Program-made: the position numbers and the translations under genes
Source: an uncultured Aquimarina sp.
GTDB lineage: Bacteria; Bacteroidota; Bacteroidia; Flavobacteriales; Flavobacteriaceae
Direction: 5' to 3'
NCBI RefSeq assembly: GCF_947495315.1
Contig: NZ_CANLYD010000004.1
Location: forward strand, 248,001 to 312,000
Length of the DNA: 64,000 bases
Notes under the pieces: generated by a model
The model's database searches: none
What the model saw: the letters and a program-made list of their open reading frames with translations, nothing else
What the model was told of the DNA's origin: nothing
Shown here: in pieces, positions 16,148 through 24,873 of the stretch
Layout of the letters: every line of letters begins with the position of its first letter
Position numbering within the stretch: the stretch's first letter is position 1

Positions 16148-17100
16148 GAAGTACAGTATCTTATATAAGAGTCATTATCTTTCTATTTATAGCATATCTT
16201 TTAATAGAATGGGCAGTAGCATCCGGAGAAGAATCTGCATTTATTACGGAACCGCTTACTTGGGTAGCTATGGGAATAATTTTATTATTTGCGATAGCTA
16301 TTGAGATTTGTGTTGAAGCATTGCGAAGTGTATTATTTAAATCACTAAAACCCGAAGCTCAGGAACGCTATTTAGTAGTTCGAAATGCTAAAAAAGAAAA
16401 GCAATTCCGACGGGTTAAGGACACCTATCTAAAATTATTGGATAGTAAACCTGTAGAAGAGGAAGGTGAGATTATTTTGGACCATAATTATGATGGTATC
16501 AAAGAGCTGGATAACAACCTTCCACCTTGGTGGGTATATGGTTTTTATGCAACCATTTTATTTGGAGTGATTTATTTAGCACGTTTTCACGTCTTCAATG
16601 ATTATACGCAGGCAGAAGAATATGAAACCGAAGTAGCTGAAGCATTAGTAGCAATAGAAGCGTATAAGAAAACGGCTAAAGATTTAGTGGATGTAAATAC
16701 GGTAGTATTACTAACAGAAGCCTCTGATATTAGTGCCGGTAAAGCGATTTTCACCACTAATTGTGTGGCTTGTCATAAGGCAGATGGAGGAGGAGGTATA
16801 GGGCCTAATCTAACAGATCCGAATTGGATTTTAGGTGGTGGAATCAAAAATGTATTCCAAACCATTTCTGAAGGAGGTCGAGATGGAAAAGGAATGGTAG
16901 CCTGGAAACAAACCTTGAAGCCAGCAGAAATGGCACAAGTAGCGAGTTACGTAATTACCCTGGGAGGAACCACCCCTGCAGAACCCAAAGAAGCGCAAGG
17001 TGAGATTTGGATTGATCCAGATGTATCAAAAGAAGAGGTTCCGAAAGAAGAAATTCCTGAAACGGTTACAGATTCGACTGCGGTGGTGGTTAACGAATGA
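16144..17100 (+). CDS. ccoP: cbb3 oxidase subunit III, cytochrome c CcoP
   Basis: 318 residues. Two N-terminal helices, a FixP_N-like segment with DNNLPPWWVYGFYATILFG (about 119-150), then one cytochrome c domain with haem site CVACH (207-211) and an axial Met in GKGMVAWK. Most proteobacterial CcoP subunits have two haems c; only one CxxCH is present here. The C-terminus ends in a low-complexity acidic/proline tail (KEEVPKEEIPETV). It passes electrons from soluble cytochrome to CcoO. Confidence 0.9.
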   Translation: MRSTVSYIRVIIFLFIAYLLIEWAVASGEESAFITEPLTWVAMGIILLFAIAIEICVEALRSVLFKSLKPEAQERYLVVRNAKKEKQFRRVKDTYLKLLDSKPVEEEGEIILDHNYDGIKELDNNLPPWWVYGFYATILFGVIYLARFHVFNDYTQAEEYETEVAEALVAIEAYKKTAKDLVDVNTVVLLTEASDISAGKAIFTTNCVACHKADGGGGIGPNLTDPNWILGGGIKNVFQTISEGGRDGKGMVAWKQTLKPAEMAQVASYVITLGGTTPAEPKEAQGEIWIDPDVSKEEVPKEEIPETVTDSTAVVVNE

Positions 17101-17148
17101 TTAATGTAATGGAAATAATTTTATAACACCTTTAAATAAACAAACCAG

Positions 17149-17226
17149 CTGTCACATCGAGCGAAGTCGAGATGTTTTTATCCTTAGTAGGCTAAGTAGT
17201 TCTCTACTACGCTCGAACTGACAGAA
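17149..17226. repeat. Palindromic intergenic element, copy 2
   Basis: Same element as at 15806: CTGTCACATCGAGCGAAGTCGAG and CTACGCTCGAACTGACAG arms. It lies between ccoP and ccoG. A short related fragment (GAGTCGAAGTGTGAC) occurs near 33590. Confidence 0.75.
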
Positions 17227-17258
17227 TAATAAAATTAAACAGTAGAAAATAATCCCAA

Positions 17259-18683
17259 TTGGAAACACCAAAAAACGAAACATTCAGAGATTCTATCGGT
17301 ACTATTAACGAAGAAGGAAAACGTGCTTGGGTATATCCTAAAAAACCTAGTGGTAAGTTTTATGAGTATCGCAAATGGGTAAGCTATGGATTGTTGATCT
17401 TTTTATTTTCTGCTCCATTTATTAAAATAGATGGAAACCAATTTTTGTTATTCAATGTTTTAGAACGTCGTTTCAATATTTTTGCAGCACCGTTCTGGCC
17501 ACAAGACTTTCATCTGTTTGTAATTTCGATGCTCATAGGAGTGGTTTTTATAACCTTGTTTACAGTTGCTTTTGGGAGGTTGTTTTGTGGTTGGATATGT
17601 CCGCAGACAATTTTTATGGAAATGGTTTTCCGGAGAATAGAATACTGGATCGAAGGAGACCGAGGAAAACAAATACGGCTGGACAAACAACCTTGGAATG
17701 CCGATAAAATTAAAAAACGTACGCTTAAATGGTTCGTCTTTTTCATTATCTCTTTCTTGATCGCTAATGTGTTTTTAGCGTATCTGATCGGTAGTGATAA
17801 ACTTATTCAATATGTTTTTGTTGATGGTCCTTTTAAGCATGTGAGTACACTAATCTCATTACTCATATTTACAGCAGTCTTTTATTTTGTATTTGCCTGG
17901 TTTAGAGAACAGGTTTGCATCATTGCTTGTCCATATGGTCGATTACAAGGTGTATTACTAGATTCTAAATCGATTGTAGTTGCCTATGATTATAAGCGTG
18001 GAGAAAAAGAAGCTGGTCGCGCAAAGTTTAAGAAAAATGAAGATAGACCTACCACAGGAAAAGGAGATTGTATTGACTGTTTCCAATGTGTACATGTGTG
18101 TCCAACAGGAATTGATATTCGTAATGGTACACAATTGGAGTGTGTGAACTGTACAGCCTGTATCGATGCCTGTGATCATATGATGGAAAGTGTAAATCTA
18201 CCCAAAGGATTGATTCGCTATGCCAGTGAAGATAATATAGCAAAAAAGGAGAAATTTAAGTTTACACCACGCCTAAAAGGATATACCGCAGTGCTGGTTA
18301 TATTGACTGGTGTATTTTTAGGGATGTCTTTTTTAAGAAACGATGTAGAAGCCAATATTCTAAGGTTACCGGGACAGCTCTATGAGAGAAAAGATAATAA
18401 TATCATCAGTAATGTGTATACCTATAAATTGGTTAATAAAACCATAGATGAGATAAAAAATGTTCATTTTGAATTATTATCTCATAAAGGAACTATCGAA
18501 TTGGTAACGCATAAAAACTTTACGGTACCTAAACAGGGGTTGGCAGAAGGGACATTATTTATAGAAATCAATGCATCTGCCTTAAGTGGAGATAAGGATA
18601 AAATAAAAATAGGAGTATATTCTAATGACGAACTGGTAGAAACGACAACAACAGCTTTTCTAGGACCAAGAAGCTATAGGTAA
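17259..18683 (+). CDS. ccoG: cbb3 oxidase accessory protein CcoG (FixG/RdxA)
   Basis: 474 residues, starting at a TTG (METPKNETFRD...); no in-frame ATG gives the conserved N-terminus. Five or so membrane helices, motifs GWICPQTIF and CIIACPYGRLQG, and two 4Fe-4S clusters with Cys 271/274/277/281 (CIDCFQCVHVC) and 295/298/301/305 (CVNCTACIDAC). The C-terminal 110 residues form an Ig-like domain, as in the family. CcoG reduces copper for CuB assembly of cbb3 oxidases. Confidence 0.9.
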   Translation: METPKNETFRDSIGTINEEGKRAWVYPKKPSGKFYEYRKWVSYGLLIFLFSAPFIKIDGNQFLLFNVLERRFNIFAAPFWPQDFHLFVISMLIGVVFITLFTVAFGRLFCGWICPQTIFMEMVFRRIEYWIEGDRGKQIRLDKQPWNADKIKKRTLKWFVFFIISFLIANVFLAYLIGSDKLIQYVFVDGPFKHVSTLISLLIFTAVFYFVFAWFREQVCIIACPYGRLQGVLLDSKSIVVAYDYKRGEKEAGRAKFKKNEDRPTTGKGDCIDCFQCVHVCPTGIDIRNGTQLECVNCTACIDACDHMMESVNLPKGLIRYASEDNIAKKEKFKFTPRLKGYTAVLVILTGVFLGMSFLRNDVEANILRLPGQLYERKDNNIISNVYTYKLVNKTIDEIKNVHFELLSHKGTIELVTHKNFTVPKQGLAEGTLFIEINASALSGDKDKIKIGVYSNDELVETTTTAFLGPRSYR

Positions 18684-18901
18684 AGAATGTGAGTTTCTGA
18701 GTCAGTGAGTACTGGAGAAAAAAATCTAAGACAATGAGTTATAGATTACTCACCTCTCAAAAACTCACTTGCTCAATTACTAAAAAATAAAACTGAGAAT
18801 AAACTTATGAAACAGGACAAACTATAAGGGGTTAACGGGAAAAGAGATTTGTTTTCAATCTTGATTCCTAAGTCCTGTTTTAAAATCAAAATATAAAAAA
18901 G
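18684..18901. other. Gene-free spacer with repeats
   Basis: Contains TGAGTTTCTGAGTCAGTGAG (near 18690) and a complementary-looking CTCACCTCTCAAAAACTCACTT (near 18749), plus AACAGGACAAAC / AAGTCCTGTTTT arms (18810-18885). Probably another palindromic repeat family. No promoter of the TGA-type was seen. Confidence 0.4.
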
Positions 18902-19348
18902 ATGAAAATAAACTGGGGTACGGCTATCGTACTGGTATTTATAGGATTTATAAGTTTTATACTATACTTCGTGGTACGAATGAATACGGACAAAAAGTTT
19001 GAACACGATTTAGTAACGGAAGATTACTACAAACAAGAACTGGCTTTTCAACAAGAAATCAATGCTGAAGAAAATGGAAACGCATTACAAAATAATGTAG
19101 CAATTAAAAAGATAGCTGAAGGATTAGTAGTAGTGTTTCCTAAAGACAAAAATTACACAAAACTATCAGGAACTATTTCTTTGTATCGTCCATCCAATAA
19201 AAGGCTCGATTTCGAAATTCCAATAATGCTTCAGAGCTCTGAAATATTGGTGCCGCAAAATAGGTTGATTGAAGGACGATGGAATATTACGGTGAATTGG
19301 GAGTATGAGAATACTTCTTACTTATTTAAAGAATCATTCACGTATTAA
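18902..19348 (+). CDS. ccoH: cbb3 assembly protein CcoH (FixH)
   Basis: 148 residues. One N-terminal membrane helix (WGTAIVLVFIGFISFILYFV), then the family signature DLVTEDYYKQELAFQQEINA and a C-terminal beta domain ending WNITVNWEYENTSYLFKE. FixH-family proteins associate with the assembling oxidase. It lies between ccoG and the SafE-like gene, with 6 bases to the next start. Confidence 0.85.
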   Translation: MKINWGTAIVLVFIGFISFILYFVVRMNTDKKFEHDLVTEDYYKQELAFQQEINAEENGNALQNNVAIKKIAEGLVVVFPKDKNYTKLSGTISLYRPSNKRLDFEIPIMLQSSEILVPQNRLIEGRWNITVNWEYENTSYLFKESFTY

Positions 19349-19354
19349 ATGTAA

Positions 19355-20059
19355 ATGTTATTATCAGCATTCATATTAGGCCTTTTAGGAAGTTTTCACT
19401 GCGTTGGAATGTGCGGTCCTATTGCGTTTATGCTGCCTTTGGATCATAAAAATCATCTCAAGAAATTTTTTCAGATCTCTTTATATCATTTGGGCCGTTT
19501 GCTGGCGTATAGTATTATTGGATTGTTTTTCGGACTGATAGGAAAGAGCCTGAACATTTTTGGAATGCAACAGGGACTATCCATCGGTATAGGAGTTTTA
19601 ATGATTTTATTGGTTTTGATTCCATCATCATTACTTACGAAATATAATTTCTCTAAACCGTTATATAGGATTATATCTAAAATAAAGAATGCTTTAGGAA
19701 AAGAACTTAAAAAGAAAACACCTGATACCTTTCTAACCATCGGATTTTTGAATGGTTTTCTTCCTTGTGGTTTAGTATATATGGCCATTTTTGCGGCTAT
19801 TGCCTTGGGCAGTATTATAGAAAGTAGTATGTATGTATTACTTTTTGGATTAGGAACTATTCCTCTAATGACAGTAGTTGTGTATGCAGGGAATTTGTTC
19901 AAAGGAAAGTGGATCCGAAAACATATTCAAAAAGCAATTCCGGTGTTTGTAGTAATGATTGGTTTATTATTTATCTTAAGAGGAATGGGTTTAGGGATTC
20001 CATATGTTTCTCCAAAACAATCAACAGAAATCGTTTCTACAAATTTTGAATGTCATTAA
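19355..20059 (+). CDS. SafE/UreH-like membrane protein, cytochrome oxidase biogenesis
   Basis: 234 residues and six hydrophobic helices. N-terminal motif GSFHCVGMCGPIAFM with a CxxxC pair, and a second half-site NGFLPCGLVYMA. This is the sulfite exporter TauE/SafE or DsbD_2-type family found at the end of most Bacteroidota cco operons. It probably moves copper or reducing power for oxidase assembly; this is inferred from context. Confidence 0.8.
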   Translation: MLLSAFILGLLGSFHCVGMCGPIAFMLPLDHKNHLKKFFQISLYHLGRLLAYSIIGLFFGLIGKSLNIFGMQQGLSIGIGVLMILLVLIPSSLLTKYNFSKPLYRIISKIKNALGKELKKKTPDTFLTIGFLNGFLPCGLVYMAIFAAIALGSIIESSMYVLLFGLGTIPLMTVVVYAGNLFKGKWIRKHIQKAIPVFVVMIGLLFILRGMGLGIPYVSPKQSTEIVSTNFECH

Positions 20060-20060
20060 T

Positions 20061-20090
20061 AAAAAAGCCTTTCAGAACGAAAGGCTTCCT
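20061..20090. terminator. Bidirectional terminator
   Basis: AAGCCTTTC-AGAAC-GAAAGGCTT hairpin flanked by an A-run on one side, between the convergent cco operon and the DUF6799 gene. Confidence 0.75.
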
Positions 20091-20105
20091 AACTTTACAA
20101 TTACT

Positions 20106-20720
20106 TTATTGAACTTCTGCTATTGTTTTCTTAATGTTCTTTACTAAGATTTTTCTTTGATCAGAACTATTCTCAAATTTAACTCCGCTTAGGTTAATAC
20201 ACTCTCCATCTTTTAGTCTTACTTGTTCTTTTCCTGATTCCTGATATATACCATATGGATCTACAACAATTCCATTACCAAGATCCAGATTAGTACGTAA
20301 CGGTTTTTGAGAACCATTGGTAACTTGATATACTTTACCTGATATTTTTATATAATGTAGTTTCTTTTGATATCGTCTATCGAGTTGTGTTTCATTAAGT
20401 CCTTTGTTCTCTTTTTTTGTTTTATACCTGTATTGATATTCATTACGGTATTCAATACCATACATATCCAGGATTTCTCCTTCTTTTAAACGAGATTGAT
20501 ATCCATCCATCGTCTGAAAACTGCCATCAGGATTTAGTACTGTACAATCATCTAAAATTATGGTTTCCTGTAATGGTGAGATAGCCTTATCAACTACTTT
20601 CAACATGTCACCGTCTACATACATAAGAATGGTTTGTTCAAAATCTTGGTTTTGGTTTTGAGCCATTAATGTTATGGTTCCCAAGGTTAATAATCCAAAA
20701 AATAATATTAATTTTCTCAT
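20106..20720 (-). CDS. DUF6799-type secreted protein, two repeats
   Basis: 204 residues. Signal peptide ending LMAQ. Two copies of a DUF6799-like unit: MLKVVDKAISPLQETIILDD...GSFQTMDGYQSRLKEGEILDM (about 33-85) and VYQVTNGSQKPLRTNLDLGN...LKDGECINLSGV (about 132-185). Function unknown; exported. Transcribed from the TGA-type promoter at 20743-20785. Confidence 0.75.
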   Translation of the reverse strand: MRKLILFFGLLTLGTITLMAQNQNQDFEQTILMYVDGDMLKVVDKAISPLQETIILDDCTVLNPDGSFQTMDGYQSRLKEGEILDMYGIEYRNEYQYRYKTKKENKGLNETQLDRRYQKKLHYIKISGKVYQVTNGSQKPLRTNLDLGNGIVVDPYGIYQESGKEQVRLKDGECINLSGVKFENSSDQRKILVKNIKKTIAEVQ

Positions 20721-20742
20721 GATCTTAAGGTTTAAATTTACT

Positions 20743-20785
20743 ACAATTTACTTCCTAAATAGATTATAAGGTATGACCTAAATCA
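20743..20785 (-). promoter_or_regulatory. Crp/Fnr-type activated promoter (DUF6799 gene)
   Basis: Minus strand: TGATTTAGGTCA, 23 bp, then TAAATTGT (5 of 6 fixed positions of TAnnTTTG). The gene starts 23 bases further on. Confidence 0.7.
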
Positions 20786-20865
20786 TTTTTCAAAAAAGGT
20801 TGAAATACTAAATAATGATGATTAAATTCTTTGTAAAAAAGGAAATTTTGGTTTTTTAATAAAGA

Positions 20866-20908
20866 TGATCAAAGTCATAGGTTGTTATCTTTTGGTATTT
20901 TATATTAT
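20866..20908 (+). promoter_or_regulatory. Crp/Fnr-type activated promoter (GyrI-like gene)
   Basis: TGATCAAAGTCA (20866-20877), 23 bp, then TATATTAT. The start codon at 20939 follows after 30 bases. Confidence 0.7.
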
Positions 20909-20938
20909 GGCTACTTTTAACCTAAAACACATAGTATT

Positions 20939-21424
20939 ATGTCTGTTACCATATCAAATATTAGTATTGAAAAACTTCCTAAAAAGAAGTTAGCATATAT
21001 AGAGCATATCGGTCCATATAAAGGAGATACAGAACTTTTTGGAAAATTGTTTACTTCTGTGATGGAATGGGCGCAACCTAAAGGTTTAATGAATAACCCT
21101 AAAATGGAAGCAATTACTGTTTATTATGATGATCCGAAGACTGTACCAGAAAGCCAACAAAGAATACGCGTAGGGTTTACTGTGTCGGAAAATACTAAAG
21201 CTGAAAATGATATTCGAATATTGGAAATCCCAGAAGGTTCCTATGTAGTAGGTTCGTTTGAGATATTACCTAGTGAATATGGAATTGCCTGGAACGAGGT
21301 TTTTGAGTATATCAAAAAGAAAAATCTAATGCCTTCCGGTATGATGTACGAGTCGTATAAAAATGAACCTAACACACATCCTGAAGGCAAACATATAGTG
21401 GATATAAATGTAATGATCCAATAA
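20939..21424 (+). CDS. GyrI-like small-molecule-binding protein
   Basis: 161 residues made up of a stand-alone GyrI/AraC effector-binding domain: KLAYIEHIGPYKGDTELFGK at the N-terminus, AITVYYDDPKTVPESQQRIR in the middle, GSYVVGSFEILPSEYGIAWN and HIVDINVMIQ at the end. No DNA-binding domain. Such proteins bind hydrophobic or cationic small molecules, and some inhibit gyrase (SbmC). Divergent from the DUF6799 gene; each has its own TGA-type promoter. Confidence 0.85.
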   Translation: MSVTISNISIEKLPKKKLAYIEHIGPYKGDTELFGKLFTSVMEWAQPKGLMNNPKMEAITVYYDDPKTVPESQQRIRVGFTVSENTKAENDIRILEIPEGSYVVGSFEILPSEYGIAWNEVFEYIKKKNLMPSGMMYESYKNEPNTHPEGKHIVDINVMIQ

Positions 21425-21556
21425 TGATCATTTCAGCTGCATAAAACCTGAAAACTTATAATTTTTTGATATTCTAAACTGTTATGGGAAATAACCAGTT
21501 TCAGGTTTATTGTGTTGTAGTCTTACATCATTAAGGTGCTTAGTATACTGATGTAA

Positions 21557-22075
21557 CTAGTACTTGGATAGTTGTCGATTAAATGCTCTTAAATGATTTT
21601 TTGAAGCTCTGAGTAAATTAGAATACACCTGTTTTGTGTATGGATCATTTGTGTTTTTAATTACTTTTTCCAGATCTCGTATATCTGTTTCTTCAATGAG
21701 AACCCCAACGTTTATTACATCCTTTATCGAATTGGAACCAAGCTGAATCAAATAGTCATATAGTTTTTGCAATTCAGGATTATAAAACGTACCATTTTCT
21801 TTATGTATCTCAAAGGATATTTCATTAGTAGTCAACAAATTTTTCATCACATCAAAGTGCCTTTCTTCACCTTGTTTTATGTTTTCGAATATCTTCAAAC
21901 CCAAGGTATTGCCTAGGAAAGTATATACATCCTTCGCTAACTTTTCTTCTTCGAGCATGTACTTCATATCTTCAATAACCTTTTTTTCAAGAGTGTTTTT
22001 TTGACTATAGGCAACAATGCTAAGCAAGAATAATAAAGTATAGAAGCTATTTTTAATAATAACTGTTGCCTTCAT
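21557..22075 (-). CDS. DUF2202 ferritin-like protein, exported
   Basis: 172 residues. Signal peptide (about 24 residues, ending AYSQ), then a helical bundle with MKYMLEEEKLAKDVYTFL, GEERHFDVMKNLL, DIRDLEKVI and NLLRASKNHLRAF. This is the DUF2202 family, distantly ferritin-like, with Glu/His positions (EEEK, EERH) that could bind metal. It lies 54 bases downstream of the SQR gene and co-oriented, so both are probably transcribed from the GTAAC-type promoter at 23413. Confidence 0.8.
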   Translation of the reverse strand: MKATVIIKNSFYTLLFLLSIVAYSQKNTLEKKVIEDMKYMLEEEKLAKDVYTFLGNTLGLKIFENIKQGEERHFDVMKNLLTTNEISFEIHKENGTFYNPELQKLYDYLIQLGSNSIKDVINVGVLIEETDIRDLEKVIKNTNDPYTKQVYSNLLRASKNHLRAFNRQLSKY

Positions 22076-22129
22076 TTTTGTTATTTTTTAAATTGATATT
22101 TGTTTCATCAACTAAACAATTACAAAGGA

Positions 22130-23392
22130 TTAAACATTTTTTCCTTTCATCATTTTATTCCAATATAAATAAGGGAGCATATATTTTTTAAGAATCCATA
22201 ACCTCCAATGTTCCTTTGAGCTATCAAAAATCAATAACTGTTTTAGTTTAGGATCAGGTGTAAAATTACTATCGTAATCAAATTCTCCCAATACCATTTT
22301 ACCATATCCGGTTACTAAAGGACAGGAAGAATAACCATTATAGGATGTATTGGTTGCCTCTTTTTGTTTCATTAATAATAAAATGTTATCTATTACAACA
22401 GGAACTTGTTTTCTGATGGCTGCACCAGTTTTAGCAGTAGGCAAAGAGGTTACATCCCCTATTCCAAATATATTCTTGTATTTAACATGCTGCAAAGAAT
22501 ATTGATCAACATCCAGCCATCCTTGTTCATTTACTAAGATGGATTCTTTTATAAATTTTGGAGCAGTCTGTGGAGGTGCCAAATGAAGCATGTCGAATGG
22601 CATTTCGATAATGGTATCTCCACTCATACGTTCTCCAAGTGAATTATCTTCAGTAATTATACACTGATTTTCTTCTGGAGTGGTATTCCTAAAATAAACG
22701 ATCTTTTTATCCGGATCAATTTTAAAGGGAGCATAAAAAGGTTTAAAGTGTATTCCGTATTTATGAACCACTTTCATTAAGGTTTCCCTTATTGGTTTTA
22801 CCCCAAAAATGACGGATCCCGGTGAAGCAAAGACTACGTTTGTTTTGTTTGATAAACCTTGTTTTCTAAAATAATCAGCGGCTAAATATGCTGTTTTTTG
22901 TGGTGCTCCTCCACATTTTATTGGTGTAGTTGGCTGTGTGAATACAGCGTTACCACCTTTAAAATTTTTGATCACTTCCCAGGTATATTTTGGATCCATA
23001 TAATTACTACAAACCACTCCTTTGTCCAATGCTTCTTGTAATCCTTCAATAAGTGAAGTGTCCATGATCAATCCGGGAGAAACTACTAAATAGTCATAAG
23101 TGATATTTCCACTGGACTTTGTTGAAACCGAATTGTTTTCGGGATCAAATCCAGTTGTGTAATCCTTGATCCAAGCTACGCCTTTTGGCATAACTTTACT
23201 CATAGGTCTCGCCGTTTTATCAAAATCATAGGTTCCAGCTCCAACCAATGTCCAAGCGGGTTGATAGTAATGAGTGTTAGAAGGTTCTATAATCCCAATA
23301 TCCAAGTTTTTGTCCTTTTTGAGGAACTGAGCAGCAGTCATAATGCCACCGGTTCCGCCACCGATAATTAGTATTTGATAATGTGTTTTCAT
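22130..23392 (-). CDS. sqr: Sulfide:quinone oxidoreductase-type flavoprotein
   Basis: 420 residues from ATG 23392 (MKTHYQILIIGGGTGGIMTA). The upstream ATG at 23413 falls in the promoter -7 box and is rejected. FAD-binding GGGTGG at the N-terminus, and three Cys characteristic of SQR: in VVCSNYMDP, PIKCGGAPQK and SSCPLVTGYGK. Also GIGDVTSLPTAKTGAAIR near the C-terminus. It oxidises sulfide to sulfane sulfur and reduces membrane quinone. Together with the rhodanese and sulfite oxidase at 53.9-56.6 kb this gives a sulfide/sulfite oxidation route. Confidence 0.88.
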   Translation of the reverse strand: MKTHYQILIIGGGTGGIMTAAQFLKKDKNLDIGIIEPSNTHYYQPAWTLVGAGTYDFDKTARPMSKVMPKGVAWIKDYTTGFDPENNSVSTKSSGNITYDYLVVSPGLIMDTSLIEGLQEALDKGVVCSNYMDPKYTWEVIKNFKGGNAVFTQPTTPIKCGGAPQKTAYLAADYFRKQGLSNKTNVVFASPGSVIFGVKPIRETLMKVVHKYGIHFKPFYAPFKIDPDKKIVYFRNTTPEENQCIITEDNSLGERMSGDTIIEMPFDMLHLAPPQTAPKFIKESILVNEQGWLDVDQYSLQHVKYKNIFGIGDVTSLPTAKTGAAIRKQVPVVIDNILLLMKQKEATNTSYNGYSSCPLVTGYGKMVLGEFDYDSNFTPDPKLKQLLIFDSSKEHWRLWILKKYMLPYLYWNKMMKGKNV

Positions 23393-23412
23393 GTTACCGT
23401 AGTTTTGATACA

Positions 23413-23456
23413 TAAAAATAGTATCACTTATTGTGGATTACAGTAACATTAGTTAC
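23413..23456 (-). promoter_or_regulatory. GTAAC-type promoter of sqr
   Basis: Minus strand: GTAACTAATGTTAC, 22 bp, then TATTTTTA. Counted from the palindrome centre, the distance to the -7 box equals that of the TGA-type promoters. Shared motif with 53058 and 53887. Confidence 0.8.
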
Positions 23457-23487
23457 ATTACAATACTTTTATAGGTATGTTAACATG

Positions 23488-24852
23488 CTAAACGGTCATA
23501 GAAAACAATTGAGTATCAGGTTTATTTTGTTGTAATCGTAAGTCAAAAGCCATACAGATATTGCGGACAAAGGGCCGTCCTTTTTTTGTGACTTTAATAT
23601 CGTGATTGGTAATCTCTACTAAACCATCATTTTCCATTTCTCTTAAGCGTAAAGATACATCCGCTAATTCATCAAAATGAAGCAGATTTGTACTCCAATC
23701 CGTTTCAAAATGACACATAAGGTTTAAGATATGTTGTCTGATGATTTCATCTTCCTTAGTTAGTATATGGCCTCTGTATACGGGAATGATACCTTCATTA
23801 ACTAAATTCTGATATTCTTCTATGCCTTTTACATTTTGAGCAAAACCATACCAACTATCGCTAATAGAAGATACACCTAAACCGATCATCATTTTAGTTT
23901 TAGAAACCGTATACCCCATAAAATTACGATGTAGACTTTCATTTTTCATTGATTTATATAATGAGTCGCTTTTTAATGCAAAATGATCCATCCCAATTTC
24001 TACATATCCAACTTTGGATAATAGTTTTTTGCCTATTTCATACTGTTTTCGTTTTTGTTCTCCATTAGGAAGATCAGATTCATTAAATCCACGCTGACCG
24101 TTTCCTTTTTGCCAGGGAACATGTGCATAACTATAAAATGCGAGTCGATCAGGTAATAGTTCTTTGGTCTTTTGAATAGTATGAATAACCGCTTCTTCCG
24201 TCTGAAAAGGTAATCCGAAAATGATGTCGTGACCAATAGAAGTATAACCGATTTCTCTGGCAATCTCGGTAACGTATTTTACATTCTCGAATGGTTGAAC
24301 CCGATGAATTGCTTTCTGAATGGTTTCATTATAATCTTGTACGCCAAAACTCACTCTTCTGAAACCTACATCATATAACGCTTGTAGATGTTCTCGAGTG
24401 GTATTGTTTGGATGCCCTTCAAAACTAAACTCACATGCTGAAGCTGATTTTGCAGACCAAAATAACCCTTTGATTAAGTACTCTAAATTTTCTGGAGAGA
24501 AGAACGTAGGGGTTCCACCTCCCAAATGCAATTCCTTGATTTTTGGTCTGGTTTCGAATAAATTAAGATACAATTGCCATTCTTTTAGCAGAGAATTGAT
24601 ATATGGTATTTCTACATCGTGTTGTTTAGTAATTCGCTTATTGCAGCCACAAAAAGTACACATGCTTTCGCAAAAAGGTAAGTGAATGTATAAACTGATT
24701 CCTTCTGAGTCATTACTTTGTATAAAAGATTCGTGAACGGATTGTGTCCAATTTCTTAATGAGAATGTATCATTATCCCAATACGGAACTGTTGGATAAC
24801 TGGTGTACCTAGGTCCAGGTACATTATATTTGTCTACTAAATTAGTATTCAT
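23488..24852 (-). CDS. hemN: Oxygen-independent coproporphyrinogen III oxidase
   Basis: 454 residues. Radical-SAM cluster Cys 61/65/68 and Cys70 in CESMCTFCGC, then KELHLGGGTPTFFSPENLEYL, EGHPNNTTREHLQAL, GVQDYNETIQKAIHR and the C-terminal HemN_C domain. It makes protoporphyrinogen without O2 and so supplies haem at low oxygen for the cbb3 oxidase. Co-transcribed with the upstream universal stress protein (21-base gap). Confidence 0.95.
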   Translation of the reverse strand: MNTNLVDKYNVPGPRYTSYPTVPYWDNDTFSLRNWTQSVHESFIQSNDSEGISLYIHLPFCESMCTFCGCNKRITKQHDVEIPYINSLLKEWQLYLNLFETRPKIKELHLGGGTPTFFSPENLEYLIKGLFWSAKSASACEFSFEGHPNNTTREHLQALYDVGFRRVSFGVQDYNETIQKAIHRVQPFENVKYVTEIAREIGYTSIGHDIIFGLPFQTEEAVIHTIQKTKELLPDRLAFYSYAHVPWQKGNGQRGFNESDLPNGEQKRKQYEIGKKLLSKVGYVEIGMDHFALKSDSLYKSMKNESLHRNFMGYTVSKTKMMIGLGVSSISDSWYGFAQNVKGIEEYQNLVNEGIIPVYRGHILTKEDEIIRQHILNLMCHFETDWSTNLLHFDELADVSLRLREMENDGLVEITNHDIKVTKKGRPFVRNICMAFDLRLQQNKPDTQLFSMTV

Positions 24853-24873
24853 ATAATTAATTTTATTGGATTT

